Program-made: the position numbers and the translations under genes
NCBI GenBank assembly: GCA_027490725.1
Contig: JAIXXN010000064.1
Coordinates: 34,413 to 98,412, forward strand
Reading direction: 5' to 3'
Origin: Oxalobacteraceae bacterium
Lineage (GTDB): Bacteria; Pseudomonadota; Gammaproteobacteria; Burkholderiales; Burkholderiaceae_D
Length of the DNA stretch: 64,000 bases
The notes under the pieces: model-generated
The model's input: the letters and a program-made list of their open reading frames with translations, nothing else
What the model was told of the DNA's origin: nothing
Databases searched by the model: none
In this document: piece after piece, positions 16,170 to 24,613 of the stretch
Layout of the letters: each line of letters opens with the position of its first letter
Numbering within the stretch: position 1 is the first letter of the stretch

Positions 16170-17590
16170 CGCTCACCGCCCTGCGCGACGGCTGCGCTGG
16201 CAGGCAGGCGCAGGGTAATCGTCAAGCCATGCGGCACGCTGTCCGAGAGCACGATCGAGCCCTGATGGCGTTCGACGATTTCCTTGACGATGGCCAGTCC
16301 CAGGCCGCAGCCATCGCCTGCGCTGGTGGCGCGCACAAAGCGTTCGAAGACGCGCGCGCGATCTTCGGCCGCGATACCGGGGCCATTGTCGACCACCCGT
16401 AGCAGGGTGTAGTCGCCAGCGGCTTCGGCACTCACGGTGATTTCCGGGTGCGCTCCCGCGTAATGCAGCGCATTGTCGATCAGGTTGCTCAGCGCCTCGC
16501 GCAGCAGCGGGGCATTCGCATACACCCGCAGCGGCGCCGGGCTGGCAGGTTCGGCCACGCCCAGATCTGCGCCCAGCCGCAATGCGCGCGGCACCAATTG
16601 GGCCACCAGCTCCTGCACCAGCCGGGTCAGGTCGACCTCGCAGCGTTCCAGCGCCGGACCGGCGCCCGGTTCCGCGCGTGCCAGCAGCAGTAACTGCGAC
16701 ACCAGATGGGCGCTGCGCACGGCGCTCTGGTGCACCAGCCTCAGGCGGTTGCGCTGGGCCTCATCGCTGGCCCCTTCCAGTGCCAGCTTGGTCTGGCTTT
16801 TCAAGCCCGCCAGCGGGGTGCGCAACTGGTGCGCTGCATCACCGATAAAACGTTGCTGGGCTCCTACCTGACTGCGCACCGAGGCCAGCAGCTGGTTCAG
16901 GGCATTCGCCAGCGAATGCAATTCCACCGGCGCCAGATCGAGCTTGAGGGGCGTCAGATCATGGGGCGCACGCTGCGCCACTTCGCGCTGCAGGCGGGCC
17001 AGCGGCGCTAGCCCTGCCTTGACGCCGGCCCAGACGATCAGGCTCATGGCCATCACCAGCAGCGACAGGGGGAGCAGCGTATCGGCGAGCATGGCACGGG
17101 CCAGTTCCTGCCGGTTGGCACTGCTGCGTGCCACTTGCACCAGCATGGTCTGGTCAGGCTCGGCCATGCCGCCATAGGCTACGTACAGGGCGGCGATCCG
17201 CATCGGCTTTTTGCTGCCGTCATCGGTGGCCACTTCGCCATCATAGAAGTAGGGGGTATCGAGTGTGTGGCTGGCCGCCAGCGGGGGCGCTGGCAATTGG
17301 TTATTGCCGAGGATGAAACGGCCGGGCGGGGTGCTGACGGTGTACATCACCCGGTCTTTCGGGTCCGCTTCTAGTACTTCCTGCGCGGCGCGGGGGAAGT
17401 CGATCAGCAAGCCCTGCTCGATGGGTTTTACTTGCCGCAGCAGGGCGCGCGAGCTTTGCACCAGACTGGCGTCGATGGCGCGGTTGGCGTAACCGGCAGC
17501 GAGCCGGTAAGTGACCATGCCACCGGCCAGCCAGAGGATTAATTGCGGCAGTAGCAGCCAGAGCAGTAACTTGCGCTGCAGCGAAACCAT
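16166..17590 (-). CDS. Sensor histidine kinase, TctE/QseC-like
   Basis: This 474-residue membrane kinase has a first transmembrane segment at about 8-28, then a periplasmic sensor of the 2CSK_N type (about 30-160) and a second membrane segment near 165-185. A HAMP linker follows. The H-box is FIGDAAHQLRTPLAGL (phospho-acceptor His), the N-box LSNLIDNALHYAG, and the G-boxes VVDNGPGI and GCGLGLAIV. TctE-type kinases commonly sense small carbon sources and often work with periplasmic binding proteins; the downstream overlapping binding-protein gene fits that. The gene begins 6 nt after the response regulator stop. Confidence 0.9.
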   Translation of the reverse strand: MVSLQRKLLLWLLLPQLILWLAGGMVTYRLAAGYANRAIDASLVQSSRALLRQVKPIEQGLLIDFPRAAQEVLEADPKDRVMYTVSTPPGRFILGNNQLPAPPLAASHTLDTPYFYDGEVATDDGSKKPMRIAALYVAYGGMAEPDQTMLVQVARSSANRQELARAMLADTLLPLSLLVMAMSLIVWAGVKAGLAPLARLQREVAQRAPHDLTPLKLDLAPVELHSLANALNQLLASVRSQVGAQQRFIGDAAHQLRTPLAGLKSQTKLALEGASDEAQRNRLRLVHQSAVRSAHLVSQLLLLARAEPGAGPALERCEVDLTRLVQELVAQLVPRALRLGADLGVAEPASPAPLRVYANAPLLREALSNLIDNALHYAGAHPEITVSAEAAGDYTLLRVVDNGPGIAAEDRARVFERFVRATSAGDGCGLGLAIVKEIVERHQGSIVLSDSVPHGLTITLRLPASAAVAQGGER

Positions 17591-17596
17591 CGTGCG

Positions 17597-18301
17597 CTAG
17601 CCCGCCCGCAGCGGGGTTTTGCTATCGGCCTTGAGCAGATAGCCGAGCCCGCGTACCGTGCGGATGTCGATCTCCGAACCTTCCAGCCGGCGCCGCAATC
17701 GGTGGATATACACTTCGATCGCATTGCCGCCGCTGGCCCCTGCGGTATCGCCAGACCAGCTCTGGGTGATCTGTTCCTTGGTGACGACGTTATCGCGATT
17801 GACCAGCAACAGTTCCAGCAAGGTCCATTCGCGCGGACTCAGGTCGATGGCTTCACCGCCAATGTGGGCGCGGCGCAACATCGGATTGAAACTCAGCTTT
17901 CCGAAGCCCAGTTCGGTATTCGCGGGGCTTGTCGTTTGCACACTGGCACGCCGCAGCAGGGCGCGCACCCGGGCATCGAGCTCGGGAAAATCAAACGGTT
18001 TGGTCAGGTAGTCATCCGCGCCTGCATCGAGGCCGGCGACGCGGCTATCCAGCGAATCCTGGGCGGTCAGCACGATGACGGGCATTTGCTGGTTGTTGGT
18101 GCGCATATTCCGCAACACATCCAGTCCGCTCATCATGGGCAGGCCCAGATCGAGAATGCTCAAATCGAAATTCTGTCGTTGCAAGAGAAATTCTGCCACC
18201 GGGCCGTTCGGGGCGTGCTCCACGGAATAGCCCGCCCCGCTCAGATGGGCAATCAGCGCGTCGGCAAGGATGGCGTCGTCTTCGGCGAGAAGTATATGCA
18301 T
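17597..18301 (-). CDS. OmpR-family response regulator, QseB/TctD-like
   Basis: The 234-residue regulator has a receiver domain with acidic pocket EDD at 7-9, phospho-acceptor D51 (ILDLGLP) and LTKPF, followed by a winged-helix DNA-binding domain (LSPREWTLLELLL to VRGLGYLLK). It is the first gene of the regulator-kinase-binding protein operon and divergent from the sugar transporter gene. Repeated AGAAAGCTT/TGAAAGCTT sequences in the intergenic region are candidate binding sites. The likely output is induction of the sugar transporter and cellulose genes in response to the ligand of the orphan binding protein. Confidence 0.9.
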   Translation of the reverse strand: MHILLAEDDAILADALIAHLSGAGYSVEHAPNGPVAEFLLQRQNFDLSILDLGLPMMSGLDVLRNMRTNNQQMPVIVLTAQDSLDSRVAGLDAGADDYLTKPFDFPELDARVRALLRRASVQTTSPANTELGFGKLSFNPMLRRAHIGGEAIDLSPREWTLLELLLVNRDNVVTKEQITQSWSGDTAGASGGNAIEVYIHRLRRRLEGSEIDIRTVRGLGYLLKADSKTPLRAG

Positions 18302-18321
18302 GGCGGCAGTGTAAACATGTC

Positions 18322-18364
18322 TGAAAGCTTAGGCCAGATTTTTTTAAGCCAGTGCAGAAAGCTT
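18322..18364. promoter_or_regulatory. Direct repeat in divergent regulator/transporter promoter region
   Basis: TGAAAGCTT at 18322 and AGAAAGCTT at 18356 are direct repeats 34 bp apart, close to three helical turns. They sit 20-60 bp upstream of the response-regulator start and on the path to the sugar transporter. OmpR-family regulators bind direct repeats, which makes these plausible sites. An AT-rich inverted repeat (CGATC...GATCG) follows at 18399-18417. Confidence 0.35.
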
Positions 18365-18481
18365 TACGTTATTTTAATTAACTGCTAGACTTTATTAACG
18401 ATCTTTAATAATGATCGACGGAGATGCGCAGGTGGCCGGCGAGCTGACTGTGCTCCATAACAAGACTAATAAAGGAATATC

Positions 18482-19774
18482 GTGGCCAATTTTTCCCCGG
18501 CGCTCACTGGCAGTGCTACGCCTGACGCGCAGCATCCGCAGCGCAGCGCACTGGTAATCATCACCCTGCTGTTTTTCATGTGGGGTCTGCTGACCTCGCT
18601 CAATGATGTGCTGATTCCCCACCTGAAGGCGGTGTACACACTGAGCTATGTACAAGCCATGCTGGTGCAACTGTGTTTCTTCGGCGCGTATTTGCTGGTG
18701 TCCCTGCCGGCCGGCCTGCTGATCCGTCGCATCGGCTATCAGTATGGTGTGGTGAGCGGTCTGCTGCTGGCAGCGCTTGGCTGCGCGCTGTTCTATCCTG
18801 CTTCGCTCGGTACCTACGGCATGTTCCTGACGGCCTTCTTTGTACTGGCGAGCGGGATCACGATTTTGCAGGTGGCAGCCAATCCCTATGTGACCATCCT
18901 CGGTTCGGCGGCAACGGCATCCAGCCGGCTGACGCTGACCCAGGCCTTCAATGCGCTCGGCACCACGGTGGCACCGGCACTCGGTGGCATGCTGATCCTG
19001 TCCGGCACGAGCCTGACGGACCAGCAGTTCGCCCAGCTGCCTGCCGTGCAGCAGGCCCAGCAGAAAGCACTGGAAGCGGCCGCCGTACAGGGCCCGTATC
19101 TGGTGCTGGCCGGCTTGCTGCTGCTGACTGCGCTGGTGTTTGCACTGGTGCGCCTGCCGCGCATCGCGCCGCAGGCCGATGCTGCCCGCAGTAGTGTGGC
19201 GCTGTGGTCGCAACCGCGCCTGATGCTGGGCGTGTTGGCGATTTTCCTGTACGTGGGCGGCGAAGTCAGTATCGGCAGCCTGCTGATCAATTTCCTTGGC
19301 GAACCGGGCGTGGCTGGCCTGAGTGCCGCCGATGCGGCGCCGCTGGTGAGCTACTACTGGGGCGGCGCGATGGTGGGGCGCTTTATCGGCTTTGCCGTGA
19401 TGCGCAAGGTCAGTCCCGGCAAGGCGCTGGGCGTGAATGCAGCCTGTTCGGTGTTGCTGATTCTGTGCGCCGTGTTCTCCGGTGGTGCGCTGGCGATGTG
19501 GTCTATCCTGGCCGTCGGCCTGTTTAATTCCATCATGTTCCCCACCATCTTCAGCATGGCCTTACACAAGCTGGGGGCGGCGACGGGGCAGGGTTCCGGC
19601 CTGCTGTGCATGGCGATTGTGGGCGGTGCCATCGTGCCGTTCGCACAGGGCTGGCTGGCCGACCTGTTCGGGGTGCAGCGTTCCTTCTTGCTGCCGGTGT
19701 TCTGCTATCTGTATGTGATGTTCTTCGGTATCAAGTACGCCAGTTTATACACCCGTCCGGAAGCGCAGGCCTGA
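18482..19774 (+). CDS. FucP/GluP-family sugar:H+ symporter
   Basis: This 430-residue, 12-segment MFS transporter belongs to the fucose/glucose-galactose permease family. Recognisable parts are FFMWGLLTSLNDVLIPHLK in helix 1, the QVAANPYVTILG segment near 135, LTQAFNALGTTVAPALGG and SIMFPTIFSMALHKLG near 345. The start is GTG at 18482 with AAAGGA 5 nt upstream. It would bring glucose or another monosaccharide released by the GH3/GH6 enzymes across the inner membrane. It is transcribed divergently from the two-component operon. A 7-bp GC hairpin follows its stop. Confidence 0.88.
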   Translation: MANFSPALTGSATPDAQHPQRSALVIITLLFFMWGLLTSLNDVLIPHLKAVYTLSYVQAMLVQLCFFGAYLLVSLPAGLLIRRIGYQYGVVSGLLLAALGCALFYPASLGTYGMFLTAFFVLASGITILQVAANPYVTILGSAATASSRLTLTQAFNALGTTVAPALGGMLILSGTSLTDQQFAQLPAVQQAQQKALEAAAVQGPYLVLAGLLLLTALVFALVRLPRIAPQADAARSSVALWSQPRLMLGVLAIFLYVGGEVSIGSLLINFLGEPGVAGLSAADAAPLVSYYWGGAMVGRFIGFAVMRKVSPGKALGVNAACSVLLILCAVFSGGALAMWSILAVGLFNSIMFPTIFSMALHKLGAATGQGSGLLCMAIVGGAIVPFAQGWLADLFGVQRSFLLPVFCYLYVMFFGIKYASLYTRPEAQA

Positions 19775-19779
19775 ATTCC

Positions 19780-19796
19780 GCGCCGCCCGGCGGCGC
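19780..19796 (+). terminator. Hairpin after sugar transporter gene
   Basis: A GCGCCGC/GCGGCGC stem of 7 bp with loop CCG begins 6 nt past the transporter stop and is followed by a T-containing stretch without a clean T-run. It is a probable but weak terminator. Confidence 0.5.
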
Positions 19797-19906
19797 TGAT
19801 TCTGTATGTAAAAAACAACGAAAAGCGGCAAACATCGTCCGCTTGCATGAGTTTTGAGATGCGTCCGTTGATTTGAAGATTAACGGCGCGTAATTTTCTT
19901 AAAAAA

Positions 19907-19973
19907 TGAAAACGGTTTCAGGAAATTCGGTAATAATTATGAATATTTGCTGCTTTTCAAGATAACGTTTTCA
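19907..19973. promoter_or_regulatory. Two LacI-like operators upstream of TonB receptor
   Basis: TGAAAACGGTTTCA at 19907-19920 is a 14-bp near-perfect palindrome of LacI/GalR type (6 of 7 pairs). A second, half-conserved site centred on AACGTT (right half TTTTCA) ends at 19973. Both lie 50-115 bases upstream of the TonB receptor start, a position suited to repression. No LacI-family gene is in this window, so the repressor must be encoded elsewhere. Confidence 0.5.
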
Positions 19974-20022
19974 GGCTGGGCAGCAGTGCTGCAACTTTTC
20001 ACAACAATAAAATGGGAGACCT

Positions 20023-22689
20023 ATGTATTCATTACGACATACCACAACTTTCAGGCGCAGCGTGCTGGGCGCGCTGCTGCTGACCTGCGGCATGCTGTCC
20101 GCGACGGCACAGAATGCCAGCAACACCAAGCCTGCCGACAAGGCTGACGCGGCCGCTACCGAAGCCGATGGTTTGCAGACCGTGGTGGTGACCAACCGCC
20201 GTCCCGAAGGGAGCCAGAAAGTGGCCGGGGTGGTGCAGTCCATCACCGCTGAGCAATTGCGCAAAGATGGTATTTCCGACCTGCGCCAGTTGCAGGTGGC
20301 GGTACCGGGCCTGAGCATGGCGAATCAGGAAGGCAATCTGGAAATCTTTATCCGCGGTGTCGGTTCCAGTAACAACACCGAACTCGGCGATCCGGGCGCC
20401 GCACCGCACTTGAACGGCACGTATATTCCCCGTCCGCGCGGGCTGGGTGCGATGTTCTATGACCTCGAGCGTGTCGAGGTCAACAAGGGCCCGCAAGGCA
20501 CGCTGTATGGTCGTAACGCGATGGCCGGTACGCTCAACATCATCACCCAGAAACCGCTGATCGGTGAGACGGGCGGCTATCTGCAAGGTGAGCTGGGCAA
20601 CCGCAAAGCGCATGGCGTGGAAGGGGCCTTCAATATTCCCATTTCCTCGACGATGGCACTGCGGGTAGCGGGCTACGAGTCGAAGAAAGATGCCGGCTAT
20701 AAAAACATGTCGACCGATGCGCAGGCCAGCAAGCTGCCGGCAGCAGGTTCGGAAAACAACCATGCGGCGCGTATCTCGTTGCTGTTCAAGCCGAGCAATG
20801 CCCTGAACGTTTCCCTGATCGCCGACACCGGCAAAGAGGGCGGCACCGGCTATCCGGGGGCCAACATCTACAGTGCCGTCATGTCGACCGGGCTGCGTGC
20901 CGAAAATCTGGCTCTGCGCAACCTGGTGTACCGCGGTGAAGCTGGTGAGCTGAACAATAAGCTGAATGGCTTGCAGGGCAAGCTCAATTACGACTTCGGC
21001 CCTGTTACGCTGGAATTCAGTGCCAGCCAGCGCAAGGTGGACTTCCTGCAGCGTAATGCGGCATCGGAAGGGCTGGCCTATCCGGGTCTGGATCTGTCGA
21101 CGATTAACTACGACAATTATTCGACGGTGTACTGGCAGACTAAGTCCAAGAGCAAGATCTATGAATTGCGCCTTGCGTCAAATGATCATGGTCCGTTGAA
21201 ATGGAGTACGGGTGCTTTCCACTTCACGGAAGACCAGTCGGTCGGTTACCTGTCGACCTCGGATCGCGGCTACTGCTGCTTCTCCGGTACCGAATTCAGC
21301 ATGCCGATCGTGCAGGGTTCTTCGAGCGCCGTGTATGGTGATCTGTCCTACGACTATTCCGACAAGCTGCGCGTGTTCGGCGGCGCCCGTTATTCGGAAG
21401 AGAAGAAGTATCGCTATGGTATTGGCGGTAACTGGGCACTGACGCTCGGTGGTGAGGACTACGGCTGCTGTATCGCCACCCGTCTGGGTACGCCGGGCTT
21501 TGTGCCGGCACTGCTGGGTCGTCCGAACTTCAATCTGAGCGACGTCACCACGCCGGCCCAGATCGCCCAGTTCCTGATCGAGGGTACCAAGACTCCCGGT
21601 GAGCGCGACACCCTGGTGGCGCAGATCCAGGCGATCGCCAATGGTACGAACCCTAAGGGCACTTGCTTCACCCGCCCGGACATCAACAATGGCAGCCAGA
21701 CTTGCCCGAAAAATAATCCTAGCGATACCAAGGGTGGCTTCAGCTACGCCAATCTGACCATTCCGACCCAGCAAGTGGGGAGTAGCAAAGCGTCCTTCCC
21801 GGACATGCGTCTGGGAACCGAGTTCAGCATCGACCGTGATCATCTGGTGTATGGCAAGATCGCGACGGGCCACAAATCCGGTGGTTTCAACGATAGCTTT
21901 AATGGCAGCACCATCCCGGAAACCTATAGCCCGGAAAAACTGATCAGCTATGAAATCGGTAGCCGCAATGCCTTCAAGCTGTTCGGCCGTCATGCGATCA
22001 TCAATACCACGGCGTTCCACTACGGCTACGATAATCAGGTGTTCCAGGATCTGACCTGCATTAACATGGATATCACCCAGACCCCGGCGACCTGCAAAGG
22101 TTACTCGCTGGCCAACCGTAACATCGGTAAGTCGCGCATCGATGGTCTGGAAACGGAAGCCAAGTTCGTGCTGCCTAACCGCTTCCGTCTGGATCTGAAC
22201 CTGACGCTGCTGAAGACGCAAATTTCGTCCGGCAAAGTGGCCGATGCCCGCGCAGTGGACTACGGCGATGGCGGTAAAGCACCGCTGATCAATCTGGCCG
22301 GCAACCGTCTGCCGATGGCCTCCAACGTCAATCTGGCGACCCGTCTGACGCACTCGATGGATATCGGTCCGGGCACGTTTGACTGGCAGGCACTGGTGGC
22401 TTACCGTTCCTCGTTCTACCTGACCCAGTTCAATGAACAGGATATCGTGTTCAATAATGGCAAACGTCAAACGGCGCTGCAGGCCGGCTTCCCGGACAAA
22501 CAGCGTGGTTTCGCGACGGTCAATCTGGGTCTGGGCTACACGCTCGATCGCTATCGTTTCGAAATGTGGGCCGCCAACGTGGGCAATGTGGAAGCTTCGC
22601 AAAAGGCGCTGGTTGGCCCTGCGCTGAACATCCGCTTCCTCAACGATGCGCGCTCTTACGGGATGCGCTTGCGTTACAACTTCGATTGA
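20023..22689 (+). CDS. TonB-dependent receptor, cellulose/cellodextrin locus
   Basis: The 888-residue receptor has a signal peptide ending near SATAQ. A TonB-box-like stretch (LQTVVVTNRRP at 50-60) is followed by a plug (LRKDGISDLRQLQVAVPGLS, IFIRGVGSSN, LYGRNAMAGTLNIIT at about 160-175) and a barrel ending in LRYNFD. It belongs to the FhuE/CirA-like IroN class often found in sugar-oligomer loci of proteobacteria. It stands between a sugar symporter and a GH6 cellulase and carries LacI-like sites upstream, so import of cellodextrins is the favoured role. The penultimate F rather than the last residue provides the aromatic terminus. Two CC pairs (CCF near 417, CCI near 479) are unusual for a barrel and may form extracellular disulfides. 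Confidence 0.88.
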   Translation: MYSLRHTTTFRRSVLGALLLTCGMLSATAQNASNTKPADKADAAATEADGLQTVVVTNRRPEGSQKVAGVVQSITAEQLRKDGISDLRQLQVAVPGLSMANQEGNLEIFIRGVGSSNNTELGDPGAAPHLNGTYIPRPRGLGAMFYDLERVEVNKGPQGTLYGRNAMAGTLNIITQKPLIGETGGYLQGELGNRKAHGVEGAFNIPISSTMALRVAGYESKKDAGYKNMSTDAQASKLPAAGSENNHAARISLLFKPSNALNVSLIADTGKEGGTGYPGANIYSAVMSTGLRAENLALRNLVYRGEAGELNNKLNGLQGKLNYDFGPVTLEFSASQRKVDFLQRNAASEGLAYPGLDLSTINYDNYSTVYWQTKSKSKIYELRLASNDHGPLKWSTGAFHFTEDQSVGYLSTSDRGYCCFSGTEFSMPIVQGSSSAVYGDLSYDYSDKLRVFGGARYSEEKKYRYGIGGNWALTLGGEDYGCCIATRLGTPGFVPALLGRPNFNLSDVTTPAQIAQFLIEGTKTPGERDTLVAQIQAIANGTNPKGTCFTRPDINNGSQTCPKNNPSDTKGGFSYANLTIPTQQVGSSKASFPDMRLGTEFSIDRDHLVYGKIATGHKSGGFNDSFNGSTIPETYSPEKLISYEIGSRNAFKLFGRHAIINTTAFHYGYDNQVFQDLTCINMDITQTPATCKGYSLANRNIGKSRIDGLETEAKFVLPNRFRLDLNLTLLKTQISSGKVADARAVDYGDGGKAPLINLAGNRLPMASNVNLATRLTHSMDIGPGTFDWQALVAYRSSFYLTQFNEQDIVFNNGKRQTALQAGFPDKQRGFATVNLGLGYTLDRYRFEMWAANVGNVEASQKALVGPALNIRFLNDARSYGMRLRYNFD

Positions 22690-22752
22690 GTTGACGCTGT
22701 GATAAGTTGACGCTGATGAATGTCGCGCTGCCGCTGGTCCGGGCAGTGCGCG

Positions 22753-22783
22753 CAGGCCGGTCCGATGCTGTCGGGCCGGCCTG
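22753..22783 (+). terminator. Strong hairpin between receptor and GH6 cellulase genes
   Basis: The hairpin is a 13-bp stem (22753-22765 with 22771-22783, one T-G pair) with loop TGCTG. It lies 64 nt past the receptor stop and is followed by TTGCACTTT, only a weak T-run. It is a probable terminator or mRNA-protecting element that would separate cellulase expression from the receptor. The 11-base sequence AGTTGACGCTG occurs twice just before it (22689 and 22705). Confidence 0.6.
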
Positions 22784-22810
22784 TTGCACTTTAAAACTAT
22801 GGAGCAGATT

Positions 22811-23767
22811 TTGAATACTCTGATCAAGTCGCTGGCGCTGGCCTGCTGTGTGCTGGCCAGCCAGCCGGCCCATGCCGCAGCCCCTGCGGAACCGGCCACG
22901 TCCGCCTTCCCCGCTCTGTATGTGGACCCACAATCGAGCGCGGCTGCGTGGGTAAGCGCCCATCCTGACGATGGCCGCGCGGCGGAGATTGCCCGCCACA
23001 TTGCCAGCCAGCCCGGCGCGCGCTGGTTCGGCGGCTGGAGCGGCGAGATTAGCGCTGCCGTGGGCCAGCATATGCAGGCCGCGGTGCAAGCGCGCCGCAC
23101 CCCGCTGATGGTGGCCTACAATATTCCGGACCGCGATTGCGGCCAGCATAGTGCTGGCGGTGAAAGTAGTGCGAGCGCCTATCAGAACTGGATCACCGGC
23201 TTTGCGCGGGCCATCGGCGAGCGCCCCGCGATTGTGATTCTGGAGCCTGATGCACTGCCCCAGCTCGATTGTCTTGATACGCCCGGCAAGGCCGCACGGA
23301 TGCAGTTATTCCAGTATGCCGTGCAGCAGTTCTACGATCTGGCGCCGCGTACTCTGCTGTACATCGATATCGGCAATAGCGACTGGCTCAAGCCGGACGA
23401 GGCTGCCAGACGCTTGCTGCTGGCCGGTGTCGCCAGTGCCCAGGGTTTTTCGCTCAATGTGTCCAATTACCGTAGTGAAAGCGAGAGCAAGGCCTACGGT
23501 GTGGCGGTAGGGGAGGCGCTGCAGGCGATGGTGGGCTGGCGTAAGCCCTTCGTGATCGACACCAGTCGTAACGGTGCCGGGCCGAATGGCAAGCAGTGGT
23601 GTGATGCGGCGGGACGCAAACTTGGTCTGCCGCCACGCATCAACAGTGCTGGTAGCCAGCCCGAAATGCATTTATGGATCAAGGCGCCGGGCGAATCCGA
23701 CGGCTGTGCCGGACCGGCAGGCAGCTTTGTGCCGGAACTCGCCTACAAATTAATTCACGGCTGGTAA
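22811..23767 (+). CDS. Glycoside hydrolase family 6 endoglucanase
   Basis: The secreted cellulase has about 318 residues. GH6 signatures are clear: YNIPDRDCGQHSAGG, the acid-bearing IVILEPDALPQ, DTSRNGAGPNGKQWCD and LWIKAPGESDG. The usual two disulfide cysteine pairs are present and there is no cellulose-binding module, so the enzyme is a bare catalytic domain. I choose TTG at 22811 because GGAG lies 6 nt before it and it yields a tidy signal peptide (MNTLIKSLALACCVLASQPAHA). The longer TTG at 22784 abuts a terminator-like hairpin, and ATG 22799 lacks spacing for a ribosome-binding site. GH6 enzymes cut beta-1,4-glucan with inversion. Whether this one is an endo-enzyme or a cellobiohydrolase depends on loop lengths; the short length favours endo. 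Confidence 0.88.
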   Translation: MNTLIKSLALACCVLASQPAHAAAPAEPATSAFPALYVDPQSSAAAWVSAHPDDGRAAEIARHIASQPGARWFGGWSGEISAAVGQHMQAAVQARRTPLMVAYNIPDRDCGQHSAGGESSASAYQNWITGFARAIGERPAIVILEPDALPQLDCLDTPGKAARMQLFQYAVQQFYDLAPRTLLYIDIGNSDWLKPDEAARRLLLAGVASAQGFSLNVSNYRSESESKAYGVAVGEALQAMVGWRKPFVIDTSRNGAGPNGKQWCDAAGRKLGLPPRINSAGSQPEMHLWIKAPGESDGCAGPAGSFVPELAYKLIHGW

Positions 23768-23774
23768 GCCTTAC

Positions 23775-23804
23775 CTCGGCGCAGACAGGCATGACTGCGC
23801 CGAG
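23775..23804. terminator. Terminator hairpin between GH6 (+) and BON-domain gene (-)
   Basis: A perfect 10-bp stem (CTCGGCGCAG/CTGCGCCGAG) with a 10-base loop sits between the two convergent stops at 23767 and 23822. It probably serves both directions. Confidence 0.65.
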
Positions 23805-23821
23805 CGATTGCGGCCGGCGTG

Positions 23822-24475
23822 TTAAACGGCAACGGTGAGATTGTCGACCACGTTGCGCACGCCGCTAGTGCCCCAGGCGGAATAGCGCACCAGTATCCGG
23901 TCAGCCCAGCTGGGGACTTTGCCGCTCAGGGTGACGTCAGCGCCCTGTACTGACACGGCAATTTTCTGCGCTTCATCGTGGGCGCGCCGTTTCAGGGCCG
24001 CTTCGATGTCGCTCTTGACCACGGATGAAGAAACCTCGGGCTGCAAGCTAATCTGATCGCTGACACCGGTCACACCCATCAGATAGCGCACGGCGCTGGC
24101 TGCGGCGGCGCGCTGATATTCCCAGTGCACTTGACCGGTGAGCGTCACGTGACCCTGTTCGACCATGACCTTGATGGTGTCTTGCGGAACGTAGGTTGAC
24201 CACTCTAGCGCATGCTCCACGGCGCGCGCGATGTCGGCATCGTGACGCTGGCTGGAGCCGGGCAGATTAACATCCATTTCAATGGCTAGCGCCTTCACGC
24301 CGACCACGCGCTGTGCGGCACGTTCGGCATCCCATTTCTCGGCAAAGCTGCTGACATGACCGGCCAGCGTCACGATGCCGTCTTTCACTTCGACGCCGAT
24401 GTCGCCGGCACTGATGGAAGGTTCCCACAGCAATTCGGCAATCACGTCCTGCTGCACTTGATGATCGGTTTTCAT
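23822..24475 (-). CDS. Triple BON-domain protein (OsmY-like)
   Basis: The 217-residue protein starts at ATG 24475 (MKTDHQVQQDV), which opens the first BON domain directly. A longer frame adds a basic leader that I reject. Three BON repeats are visible with the core pattern xGxVTLxGxV: GIVTLAGHVSSF near 33-44, GHVTLTGQVHWEY near 109-121 and ADVTLSGKVPSW near 180-191. BON domains bind phospholipid surfaces and are found in osmotic- or envelope-stress proteins such as OsmY. Unlike OsmY, no signal peptide is seen, so the location may be cytoplasmic. Confidence 0.85.
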   Translation of the reverse strand: MKTDHQVQQDVIAELLWEPSISAGDIGVEVKDGIVTLAGHVSSFAEKWDAERAAQRVVGVKALAIEMDVNLPGSSQRHDADIARAVEHALEWSTYVPQDTIKVMVEQGHVTLTGQVHWEYQRAAAASAVRYLMGVTGVSDQISLQPEVSSSVVKSDIEAALKRRAHDEAQKIAVSVQGADVTLSGKVPSWADRILVRYSAWGTSGVRNVVDNLTVAV

Positions 24476-24564
24476 ACGAGGCTTTCGAGGTGTTAAGCGG
24501 AGCTTGAGGATGCGCCTTGTCAGCAGGCGCATCCGTGCGCTGGCGCGCTTTCCACAACGAAGCT

Positions 24565-24600
24565 CAGGGCCTAGCGTTCATCTTGAACGGCTAGGCCCTG
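24565..24600 (-). terminator. Long hairpin after flavodoxin gene
   Basis: CAGGGCCTAGC (24565-24575) pairs with GCTAGGCCCTG (24590-24600), and the inner GTTCA/TGAAC extends it to about 16 bp with one bulge. It begins 13 nt after the flavodoxin stop and lacks a T-run. It is a very stable stem and a likely terminator separating flavodoxin from the BON gene. Confidence 0.6.
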
Positions 24601-24613
24601 CGGTAACGCCGGA

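Noticed and set aside
21178..23100. A 640-codon minus-strand frame over the receptor and GH6 genes
   Set aside because: It spans two real plus-strand genes and the hairpin between them, and lacks domain-like sequence.
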